From JAJYBV01 sp021812265 (GTDB lineage Bacteria; Chloroflexota; Ktedonobacteria; Ktedonobacterales; JACDGC01): a stretch of DNA of 28,312 nucleotides. Below, one piece after another: positions 7,253 to 15,800 of this stretch. The notes beneath the pieces were generated by a model. The model was given only the letters and a program-made list of their open reading frames with translations. It did not search any database and had not been told where the DNA came from. The position numbers and the translations under genes were made by a program. Each line of letters opens with the position of its first letter. Position 1 is the first letter of the stretch. Location: assembly GCA_027459525.1 (NCBI GenBank), contig DAIDIC010000158.1, positions 1 through 28,312 on the forward strand. The letters run 5' to 3'.

Positions 7253-9484
7253 ATGTTTGCGCGCACATCCACAGGTAAATTTTATCGAAAGCCATTTGTA
7301 ATTTTGCTCATTGTTCTGATTGCTTTGGTCGCTGCAAGTGTTCCTATAGCCATTTATTCATATAGGAATGGCGGGACGCAAACCGCGCAAACGAATACCG
7401 CGATGGGAAAATGCTCCACGCTGCCGCAAATAACTCCACTAAACTCTGCCGATATTAAATCCGGGCTGATCTATGAAATAATGGTCGATCGATTTTTTGA
7501 AGGCGCGCCAAATAAATCGATTCCTGCCAACGATACTGCGCCAACAGATCCCACACATCAGAATTGGCATGCGTATTGGGGTGGGGATTTACAGGGCATT
7601 ACTGATAAAATTCCTTATCTCGCGGGGATGGGCGTTTCAGCAATTTGGATAACCCCCATTGTGGAAAATATTACACAGCCGGCGTATGGCGACCAAGCAG
7701 GATATCATGGTTATTGGGCGCAGGATGATTATCAGATAGACCCACATTTTGGAACGTGGAGCGATTTTGATACCTTGGTGCAGACTGCCCACTCGCATGG
7801 CATACAAGTTATTGTCGATTTTGCCGCAAACCATTCTAATCCACGCAATACCGGCGCCGATGGCGCAATTTATAAAAATGGGGTATTGCAAGCTTCCTAT
7901 GGGAATGACCCCAATAATTGGTTTCACCATACACAAAACCAGCAAAGCGACAGCCTATATCAACAGGAGTACGGAACGTTAGAAGATCTCTCAGATTTTG
8001 CGCAAGAAAACCCCGCGGTAGACGCTTATTTGAAAGGCGCAATTCTGCAATTTTCGCAGCATGGAGCCGATGGCTTTCGGTTTGATTCAGTAAAAAGCAT
8101 GCCCGGACCAACCGGCGGCTGGCTGAAAACAGTAAGCGACGCTATTGAAGCGCAAAAGCCGTCGTATCTGGTCGGAGAATGGTATCTAACCGGCGGAACA
8201 GGAGCTGTAACCTATTCGGAAGCAGCGCAGTTTGCCAACTCCAGCGGCATGGCCATTTTAAATTTTCCGATTGATACTGCGCTGCGTGATGTATATGGAG
8301 TTGGGTTAAGCTCACCAAATGAAATAAACTCTACGTTACAACAGGAATATAAAGACTTTTTATGGCCGAATGATCTACCTAATTTTATCGATAACCATGA
8401 TATGGCGCGCTTTTTGTCGCTGAATAGCAGCCACACATCGCTGAATGAAGCGCTGACGGCGATGATGACTATTCCGGGTATTCCAATTGTGTATTATGGC
8501 ACTGAGCAATATTTAGTTAATAATAACAATAGCGGCGAAGATCCGTATAATCGGCCGATGATGCCGGGTTTTTCAACCACTACCCAAGCCTATCACCTCA
8601 TCAGCTGTCTTGCCGCGCTGCGCAGAGCTAATCCGGCGCTGGCGTATGGAAATTATGCGCCGATAAAAATAACCCACGATGTCTATCTGTTTGAACGGCA
8701 GTTTGGCCAAAGTGTTGTTGTTACAGCCATAAACAGTAGCGCAGACACAACGCATTCATTTACCAATCTGCAAACAGCGTTGCCAGCCGGATCGTATACA
8801 GATGTATTGGGTGGGCTGCAAGGCGGTTCTGCGCTGCAGGTTGGCGCGCAGGGGATGATCAATTCGGTTGCATTGCAGCCAAATGAAATTGCCGTGTGGC
8901 AATATACAGCGCCGGATGGCCAGACTCCGCTGCTGGGAAGCGCTGCTCCGGAACTGACACATCCCGGCGATACGATGATATTGGATGGGCAAGGATTTGG
9001 AGCATCCGGAACCGTGCAAATTGGCGGCGTTTCCGCAAAAATAATCCAATGGTCAACAAATTCCGTATCGGTTACAGTGCCACAGATACCCGGTGGACTC
9101 ACTACCGCAAAGATTTGCAATTCTGCCGGCTGCAGCGGCGCATATTCGGTAAATATTGCCAGCGCGGCGCAGGTTCCGGTTAACTTTACATTAAACGGCT
9201 TACCGACGTTAACAAGCAGTGACCATGTGTATATAACGGGCAATGTCGCTGAACTTGGCAATAACAGTTTAGATATCACCAAGGCGCTTGGCCCGATGGT
9301 GACGCCGGATACCGGAAATGTGCAATTTTTATTGGCCAGTCTGCCGGCCTGCGCTTCCATACAATACAGATATTTTATTGAACACGCCGATGGGTCATAT
9401 ACGATGCAAAGCGGATCTGCTCAAACATATACCGTTCCCTGTTCCGGTGAAGGCGCAATTACCGATAATTGGCAGGGAAAATAA
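7253..9484 (+). CDS. Secreted/anchored cyclodextrin glucanotransferase-like GH13 enzyme with IPT and CBM20 domains
   Basis: A 743-residue protein from ATG 7253 (AAAAGGAAAAAG upstream). An N-terminal membrane segment (about 14-36) exports or anchors it. The order of domains is that of CGTases: GH13 barrel (about 70-455), C-domain with YTDVLGGLQGG (about 455-553), IPT/TIG domain (about 559-637) and CBM20-like domain (about 640-743). Catalytic residues are D278 (GFRFDSVK), E309 (LVGEWY) and D383 (IDNHDMARF). YHGYW (151-155) and the central aromatic Y216 (LQASYGND) also match CGTases. It should act outside the cell on starch, making cyclodextrins or maltodextrins for MalEFG. Odd points: the usual His after the nucleophile-strand Lys (VKH) is Ser282, and the CBM20 domain lacks both usual binding-site-1 Trp residues. 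It could be a hydrolysing alpha-amylase rather than a cyclising enzyme. Confidence 0.88.
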   Translation: MFARTSTGKFYRKPFVILLIVLIALVAASVPIAIYSYRNGGTQTAQTNTAMGKCSTLPQITPLNSADIKSGLIYEIMVDRFFEGAPNKSIPANDTAPTDPTHQNWHAYWGGDLQGITDKIPYLAGMGVSAIWITPIVENITQPAYGDQAGYHGYWAQDDYQIDPHFGTWSDFDTLVQTAHSHGIQVIVDFAANHSNPRNTGADGAIYKNGVLQASYGNDPNNWFHHTQNQQSDSLYQQEYGTLEDLSDFAQENPAVDAYLKGAILQFSQHGADGFRFDSVKSMPGPTGGWLKTVSDAIEAQKPSYLVGEWYLTGGTGAVTYSEAAQFANSSGMAILNFPIDTALRDVYGVGLSSPNEINSTLQQEYKDFLWPNDLPNFIDNHDMARFLSLNSSHTSLNEALTAMMTIPGIPIVYYGTEQYLVNNNNSGEDPYNRPMMPGFSTTTQAYHLISCLAALRRANPALAYGNYAPIKITHDVYLFERQFGQSVVVTAINSSADTTHSFTNLQTALPAGSYTDVLGGLQGGSALQVGAQGMINSVALQPNEIAVWQYTAPDGQTPLLGSAAPELTHPGDTMILDGQGFGASGTVQIGGVSAKIIQWSTNSVSVTVPQIPGGLTTAKICNSAGCSGAYSVNIASAAQVPVNFTLNGLPTLTSSDHVYITGNVAELGNNSLDITKALGPMVTPDTGNVQFLLASLPACASIQYRYFIEHADGSYTMQSGSAQTYTVPCSGEGAITDNWQGK

Positions 9485-9666
9485 ATAGGAAACACCGCTT
9501 TATGTCTGCAGCAGCGCATTGGTGGATATTCACCGCCGGCGAGTCGCTGGGCGCTGTCGAGATTTTCGCGCGCAATTGCATGCAATGCAATACATTTTGT
9601 CTGGCGCAAGCGGAAGCTTCATGATTATTGTATTGGTGAAAAATTATGTCTCATTCGACTGATTTA

Positions 9667-9675
9667 TGTTATAAT
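9667..9675 (+). promoter_or_regulatory. Extended -10 promoter of the ANTAR regulator gene
   Basis: TGTTATAAT contains a consensus -10 TATAAT (9670-9675) with the extended TGN element just upstream. No good -35 box is seen 17 bases away, which is normal for extended -10 promoters. It lies about 42 bases before the start codon at 9717. The rest of the gap 9485-9666 holds a 12-bp palindrome ATTGCATGCAAT (9575-9586) and no gene. Confidence 0.65.
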
Positions 9676-9716
9676 GTATCATGAAATCATGAGAATATCA
9701 TAAAAGAGGGCAAATC

Positions 9717-10289
9717 ATGCAAAAACGCATATTACTTGCGGAAGACGAAACATTGATTCGCATGGATTTAAAAGAAGAGTTGACGCGCTTGGGATTTTTG
9801 GTTGTCGGAGATGTCGGCGATGGGGTGAGCGCTGTAAATATGGCGCGCGAATTACACCCGGATTTAGTGATTTTGGATATTAATATGCCGGAAATGGATG
9901 GAATTTCCGCCGCAGAGATTATTTCAAAAGAAAAACTTGCCCCCACCTTACTGTTGACGGCCTATAATAATCCCGAATTAATCGAACGCGCTAAAGCCGC
10001 GCGCGTGCAAAATTATTTAGTGAAACCATGGAACCAAAGTGAGTTAAAGCCGGCAATTGAAATTTCTCTTACTCGCTACGAGGATTTGCGGCAGTTGGAA
10101 GAAAAAGTAGATGATTTGGAAGATCAGCTGCAAACCCGTAAAGTCGTTGAAAAAGCAAAGGGTATTCTTATGGAAAAGCAGGGGCTTAGCGAAAGTGAAG
10201 CTTTCCGCAGAATACAGCGGGCAAGCATGAATTCACGCCGAAGTATGCGTGAAGTCGCCGAAGCTATTTTACTTGCTAACGATTTATAA
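9717..10289 (+). CDS. ANTAR-domain response regulator (AmiR/NasT type)
   Basis: A 190-residue two-domain regulator. Residues 1-120 are a receiver domain with the acidic pocket E9/D10, phospho-acceptor D54 (LVILDINMP), T81 and K103 (YLVKPWN). A coiled-coil linker follows (about 118-140). Residues 127-188 form an ANTAR RNA-binding domain: KVVEKAKGILMEKQGLSESE then AFRRIQRASMNSRRSMREVA. Proteins of this type bind paired hairpins in nascent RNA and prevent termination. No histidine kinase gene is in the window, so the partner is elsewhere. It has its own extended -10 promoter and is followed 16 bases later by ricT, with which it is probably co-transcribed. The start ATG 9717 is preceded by AAGAGGG. 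Confidence 0.93.
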   Translation: MQKRILLAEDETLIRMDLKEELTRLGFLVVGDVGDGVSAVNMARELHPDLVILDINMPEMDGISAAEIISKEKLAPTLLLTAYNNPELIERAKAARVQNYLVKPWNQSELKPAIEISLTRYEDLRQLEEKVDDLEDQLQTRKVVEKAKGILMEKQGLSESEAFRRIQRASMNSRRSMREVAEAILLANDL

Positions 10290-10305
10290 GCAGTAGGCAA
10301 CATTC

Positions 10306-11172
10306 ATGAATGAGCATGCGCCAATTGCGGTAGGTGTCCGTTTTCGCCGCGCGGGGAAGCTGTATTTTTTTGACGCTGCAAATTTTCCGAATTTGCGGGT
10401 TTCGCAATATGTTATTGTCGAAACACCACGCGGAAAAGAAGCGGCAAGAGTTGTAATTGCTCCCAAACAAATTGCGTTGAATGAACTGGAAGAGCCGCTG
10501 AAGCCGATTTTTTGCATAGCCAGTGATGATGATTTGCGGCAAATGCTGGAGTACAAATCCCGGGAACGTAGTTCGCTGCAGACCTGTAATGAAAAAGTTC
10601 TGCAGCATGATTTGCCAATGAAATTAATCGAAGCCGAATATGCGTATGATGGCTCACGCCTAACTTTTTATTTTTATTCGGATGACCGAGTAGATTTTCG
10701 CGCGTTAGTGCGCGACTTGGCGGTGCAATTTCACACCAGAATAGAGCTGCGCCAAATTGGGTATCGCGACCACGCAAAATTGCTTGGCGGGCTAGGGCCT
10801 TGCGGCCGCCAGCTTTGCTGCTCTACTTGGCTGGCAGATTTTGGCGCTGTTTCTATAAAAATGGCCAAAGAACAGTCACTGCCCTTAAATCCCACAAAAA
10901 TATCCGGTGTTTGTGGCCGGCTTATGTGTTGCCTAGCCTTTGAAAATGACACATATATTGAAGCAAAAGAATCGATGCCGGATGTTGGTGAGGAGTTTAT
11001 AACTCCGGATGGCCCCGGTAAAGTGGTTGCGCAAAATGTGCCGAAATATAGTATCGATGTACAGCTGGAAAGCGGTGTTATTATTTCTGTGCCTCTGCAG
11101 CGCAATGATCCATCTCAAACATCTGCGTCGGATGATTGCGGAATAAAATGCTCTACACGTGAAAAAAAATAA
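10306..11172 (+). CDS. ricT: PSP1 C-terminal domain protein, RicT (YaaT)-like
   Basis: A 288-residue protein of the PSP1/YaaT family. The diagnostic cysteine-rich core is present: GLGPCGRQLCCSTW (about 163-176) followed by ISGVCGRLMCCLAFE (about 202-216). Downstream, GKVVAQNVPKYSIDVQLE resembles a small beta-barrel segment. In Bacillus, RicT (YaaT) with RicA and RicF forms the Y-complex, which carries Fe-S clusters and helps RNase Y process mRNA and controls sporulation and biofilm genes. The conserved Cys residues fit cluster ligands. The start ATG 10306 has only a weak upstream purine stretch. It sits between the ANTAR regulator and a 72-residue unknown protein, a grouping that suggests RNA-level control but does not prove it. 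The final ~40 residues are low-complexity and lysine-ended. Confidence 0.85.
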   Translation: MNEHAPIAVGVRFRRAGKLYFFDAANFPNLRVSQYVIVETPRGKEAARVVIAPKQIALNELEEPLKPIFCIASDDDLRQMLEYKSRERSSLQTCNEKVLQHDLPMKLIEAEYAYDGSRLTFYFYSDDRVDFRALVRDLAVQFHTRIELRQIGYRDHAKLLGGLGPCGRQLCCSTWLADFGAVSIKMAKEQSLPLNPTKISGVCGRLMCCLAFENDTYIEAKESMPDVGEEFITPDGPGKVVAQNVPKYSIDVQLESGVIISVPLQRNDPSQTSASDDCGIKCSTREKK

Positions 11173-11189
11173 GGAGAATTGGCGCATCT

Positions 11190-11408
11190 ATGCCGCAAAC
11201 ATACAGCCGCTGGGACTTACGCATGCATGTTCAGGCAGAAACACTTCGTATGCGCATTGTAACACTGCAATCCCAAATAGATCATTTGAAAGACAGCGCC
11301 GAAAAAGACGCTGTATTGCGTAAAATACAATATCTGCGCAGCAGACAGTTTGCTATTACAATCGGCGCTCCCGATTTTCAGTTGTTATCAGAGCGCCAAG
11401 AAACGTAG
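11190..11408 (+). CDS. Small 72-residue coiled-coil protein of unknown function
   Basis: A 72-residue open frame from ATG 11190, with AAGGAG at 11171-11176, a rather long 13 bases upstream, and only 17 bases after ricT. Residues 12-50 show heptad-like spacing of hydrophobic residues among charged ones (AETLRMRIVTLQSQIDHLKD), predicting a short coiled coil. There is no signal peptide or membrane segment and no known motif. Position and spacing suggest it is the last gene of the ANTAR-ricT operon. I do not recognise the family. That it is a real gene is supported by its context and SD, not by homology. Confidence 0.55.
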   Translation: MPQTYSRWDLRMHVQAETLRMRIVTLQSQIDHLKDSAEKDAVLRKIQYLRSRQFAITIGAPDFQLLSERQET

Positions 11409-11514
11409 CAAATTTCCCCATATTCCTTTTCAAGGTTCAGGCATATAGCAGCCAATTGTCTCATATAAAAGCGCCAATAACATAATAACGTTATGAAAAA
11501 GGAACGCGCAACAG

Positions 11515-12558
11515 ATGACTTCTACAGAAATTGCCGAATTACCTGCGCATCCAGCGCTTAAAACTCGCCGCGCCATTATGCTGTTAGCGGTTCTTTCTCC
11601 TGTAACCGCCGAAGTTCTTTCTACATCAACGCCAATATTGCTCTTTCTCTTCCCTCTTGTGGCAGTGTTTCAGATAGCGTTTTATGGATCTGCCGCGCTG
11701 CTTATCCGTGAAACAGCGCGCAGATTGGGATTGGGCCGGCGTTCTATACTGTTGTTTGGGGCGGCGTATGGAATATTTGAAGAAGCGCTCATAAATAATA
11801 CATGGTTTAACGCTCATTGGCCCGATACGCTGTATTTGCGTCATTATGGGGAATATGGGGGTGTAAACTGGCTTTGGGCAGAAAATTTAACATTTTTTCA
11901 TGCGATTATCAGTATTAGTATTCCTATCTTTTTGGCTGAGATGTTCTTTCCACAGTTGGCAGAGCGCCCTTGGCTAAGCAAGCGCGGTATCATTGCTTTT
12001 GCTGTTGTGTTTGGCGCCGCCTCTGCCATTGGTTTAACAATTTTTGGCTTTATTATGTATCGTGGTGTCGGCTATTATGGGCCGCCGTTTTGGCCATATG
12101 TAACTGCTGTGGCGCTGTGTATACTAAGTATAGGTATGGGGTTGCAAAAATCGCGTAATTTGCGAAAAATCAGGCAGACAAAACTGCCAAAACTTTGGTT
12201 TTTGCGCCTGTTTGGCTTTTGCGGCGCTGTGTATGAAATTATCAGCTCCGGATATTTTCAGCCGCGTATTCCTGCAGGGGTTGCAATCATCATCACTGCC
12301 TGTGTGTATGGGTATATGGCGGCGCAAGTTTGGCGCTGGAGCGGCATTGAAGGATGGGGGCGTCGGCAAATTTTGGCGCTGTGCTTTGGCTTTCTAGGGC
12401 TATTTATCTTTATTGTTGCGCCGATTGTTGAAGTTATCGGCCATATTGGCGCTAAACCTGCGCATGGCTCGCTGCTTATTGCAGCGCTATACTGTATCGC
12501 ATTGGCATATTTATCTCATCGAGAAAAGAAAGCCGCCAATATTTTCGTTATGCCCTAA
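11515..12558 (+). CDS. Polytopic membrane protein of unknown function
   Basis: A 347-residue, strongly hydrophobic protein with roughly eight to ten membrane segments. ATG 11515 has AAAAAGGAACG upstream. A conserved-looking stretch around residues 82-100, GAAYGIFEEALINNTWF, has paired glutamates in a membrane helix, faintly like the EE motif of CPBP/CAAX-type membrane proteases. The other parts of that signature (a later FxxxH and HxxxN/B) were not seen. Aromatic-rich loops (NAHWPDTLYLRHYGEYGG) follow. It is on the same strand as its neighbours but separated by about 100 bases on the left and 240 on the right, so it is probably its own unit. Function is unknown, and the protease idea is weak. 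Confidence 0.75.
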   Translation: MTSTEIAELPAHPALKTRRAIMLLAVLSPVTAEVLSTSTPILLFLFPLVAVFQIAFYGSAALLIRETARRLGLGRRSILLFGAAYGIFEEALINNTWFNAHWPDTLYLRHYGEYGGVNWLWAENLTFFHAIISISIPIFLAEMFFPQLAERPWLSKRGIIAFAVVFGAASAIGLTIFGFIMYRGVGYYGPPFWPYVTAVALCILSIGMGLQKSRNLRKIRQTKLPKLWFLRLFGFCGAVYEIISSGYFQPRIPAGVAIIITACVYGYMAAQVWRWSGIEGWGRRQILALCFGFLGLFIFIVAPIVEVIGHIGAKPAHGSLLIAALYCIALAYLSHREKKAANIFVMP

Positions 12559-12747
12559 AATGTGATAGGCTAAGAATGATATGTGAAACAGATGTGATAT
12601 CGTCTGTATATACTTAAAAATGGACTATGGCTGGTTCAAGTAAACCTATTTATTTGAATTCGCTCATGGCGCAACGGCGCGCAGGAATCAGAGCGCTCTC
12701 ATCGCCGGCTGTTTTCGACGTTCAGGGTTTCCGTAGCCTCTTTTTCC

Positions 12748-12767
12748 GCTCAAAATGAGAATTGAGC
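12748..12767. promoter_or_regulatory. Inverted repeat upstream of nifJ
   Basis: GCTCAA (12748-12753) and TTGAGC (12762-12767) form a perfect 6-bp inverted repeat with an 8-base spacer, 36 bases before the nifJ start. It could be an operator or a leader hairpin. The rest of the 244-base gap 12559-12802 contains a -10-like TATACT (12609-12614) without a clear -35, and a 10-bp palindrome AGAGCGCTCT (12690-12699). No gene is seen. Confidence 0.3.
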
Positions 12768-12802
12768 AAATAATATCGATATATATGAGGTCTCAAAAAA
12801 CT

Positions 12803-15800
12803 ATGAGTCAGAAATGGGTTACCGTTGATGGCAATGAAGCTGCTGGGCGCGTCGCCTACATGCTGAGCGATGTAATGGCAATTTATCCAATTACTCCTTC
12901 TACACCAATGGGCGAAATGGCCGATACTTTGTCGGCGCTTAATCAAAAAAATCTTTGGGATACCACACCGGTTGTTGTTGAAATGCAATCCGAGGGCGGC
13001 GCAGCCGGCGCCCTGCACGGCGCGCTGCAAACCGGCGCTATGTGCTCCACTTTTACGGCGTCGCAAGGCTTGCTGCTGATGATTCCAAATTTATATAAAA
13101 TTGCCGGCGAAATGACTCCCGCCGTCTTTCATATTGCAGCGCGCTCTATCGCCACACAGGCGCTGTCGATATTCGGTGACCACTCCGATGTAATGGCTGC
13201 GCGCAGTACTGGTGTGGCCATGCTTGCCTCGTGCTCACCCCAAGAAGCGCAAGATATGGCAATGGTGGCTCATATGGCCACACTGCAATCTCGCATTCCG
13301 TTTATGCATTTTTTTGACGGTTTTCGCACATCACATGAAATTAACAAAATACAACAACTTGCCGTCGAAGAAATGCGCGCCTTAATAAATATGGATCTTG
13401 TACGGGCGCACCGCTTGCGCGCGCTTTCGCCGGATCGCCCTATTTTGCGTGGATCGGCGCAAAATCCCGATGTATATTTTCAAGCCCGTGAATCAGTGAA
13501 TCAATACTATCAGCGTGCGCCGGAAATTACGCAGCAAGCTATGGATGCCTTTGCAAAGGAAACCGGCAGAGTATACCACCTAGCTGATTATTACGGCGCG
13601 CCCGACGCAGAACATGTAGTGGTTGTTATGGGGTCCGGCGCTGTGACGGTAGGTGAAACGGTAAACTATTTGAACAGCCATACGCAGGAAAAAGTCGGCG
13701 TTCTCAATTTGCGGCTGTTCCGGCCCTTCCCTGCTGATTATCTGCTGCGCGCGCTGCCATCTACCGTAAAGCGTATTGCTGTGCTGGACCGCACGAAGGA
13801 ACCCGGCAGTGAGGGTGAGCCGCTCTTTTTGGATGTTACCGCCGCAATTTCTGAAGGCGTCGCCAACGGAACTGCGCCGTTTGCGCAAATGCCGCTGATC
13901 ATCGGCGGGCGTTTTGGGTTATCTTCAAAAGAATTTACTCCGGCAATGGCTGCCGCAATCTTTCATGAACTGAATGCGCCGAAGCCGAAACCACGATTTA
14001 CAGTAGGCATTGATGATGATGTAACCCATCTCAGCCTGAAATACGATCCGGCGTTTTCTATTGAACCGGATAGTGTGGTGCGCTGTGTATTTTGGGGTCT
14101 GGGATCGGATGGCACCGTGGGCGCCAATAAAAACTCGATAAAAATTATTGGTGAGGAAACGAATAACTATGCGCAGGGATATTTTGTGTATGACTCTAAA
14201 AAAGCCGGCACGGTAACTGTTTCACACTTGCGCTTTGGTCCGGATCCTATTAATGCGCCATTTCTTATAGAAAAAGCGCAGTTTGTGGCGTGCCATCAGT
14301 TTTCGTTGCTGAATCGTTTTAATACGTTGAAGCAAGCTGCCGATGGGGCAGTTTTCTTATTGAACAGTCCGTATGCTCCAAATGAAGTTTGGAGCCGCCT
14401 GCCGGTAGAGGTTCGCCAGACGATTCGTGAAAAGCGCCTGCAATTATATGTTATCGACGCAACAACGGTAGCCCGCGATGTCGGTATGGGTGGCAGAGTA
14501 AATACAATTATGCAAACGTGTTTTTTTGCCATAAGTAATGTGCTTCCTAAAGCCGAAGCTATCGACGCCATTAAACATAGCATTGAAAAAACCTATCGCA
14601 AGCGCGGAGAAGCCGTGGTGCAGCGCAATTTTGCCGCGGTAGACGCCGCGCTGGATCATCTGCATGAAGTGGCGATTCCCTCCGTTGAATCTGACAACGC
14701 GCCGCAATTTTTCCGCAGGCCTGCTATTTCCGGCGTTGCGCCAGACTTTGTGCAAAACACTATCGGCGCTATGCTGGATATGCAAGGTGATGATTTGCCG
14801 GTTAGCGCGCTGCCATTTGATGGAACTTATCCGGTTGGCACTTCAAAATATGAAAAACGTAATATTGCCTTGGATATTCCCGAATGGGACGCATCTATCT
14901 GCATTCAATGCGGCAAATGCGCAATGGTTTGTCCGCACGCTGTGATAAGAACTAAGGTGGTTGCCGAAAGCGCAATAGCGCAGCAGCCGGTTCCGGATGA
15001 TTTTCATTCCTTGCCCGCGCAATTTAAAGAATTCCCTAATTCCCGTTATGTTCTGCAAGTTTCACCGGAAGACTGCACCGGATGCAGTTTATGTGTGGAA
15101 GCTTGCCCGGTAAAAGATAAAAGCCGCGCCGGCCACAAAGCAATTAATATGGTTCCGCAACTGCCGATTGTTGAGCGCGAAAAAGCCAAATGGGATTATT
15201 TCTTGAATTTGCCGGAAATAGACCGTACAAAGATTTCTCCGCGGGTGATCAAAGAAGTGCAATTGCTGGAGCCGCTGTTTGAGTTTTCTGGCGCATGCGT
15301 TGGCTGCGGCGAAACACCGTATATTAAGCTGGTAACGCAGTTGTTTGGTGAACGCACTATTGTTGCTAACGCTACCGGCTGCTCTTCTATTTATGGCGGT
15401 AATTTGCCCACTACCCCATGGAGCGCAAATAAAGCAGGATATGGGCCGGCGTGGTCTAATTCTTTGTTTGAGGATAACGCCGAATTTGGCCTAGGCATGC
15501 GCATAACTTTAGATAAAATGCATGAATATGCGCAGGAATTGCTGCAAAAATTAACGGCGCATGGATTGGTGGATCCGCAGTTAACCGCCGAATTGCTGCA
15601 CGCCGATCAAACAACCGAGGAGGGTATTTTACGCCAGCGCGGCCGTGTGCAACTGCTGCGTGAGCGTTTGACGGAACGGAACACTTTGGCGGATGACTCG
15701 GCAACCGGAGAACTGGTTCGCGAAATGATTGTCGCCGCTGAAGCGCTGGAAAAACGCAGTGTGTGGATTATCGGCGGAGACGGCTGGGCCTATGATATTG

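Noticed and set aside
8683..9360. Minus-strand open frame of 225 codons inside the CGTase-like gene
   Set aside because: It is antisense to a clear multi-domain enzyme with full GH13, IPT and CBM20 motifs. Its composition is that of a shadow frame, and no ribosome site or family motif was seen.
1242..9484. Recent duplication of the GH13 genes
   Set aside because: The three GH13 proteins differ in length, accessory domains and motif wording; no long nucleotide repeats were noticed between them.
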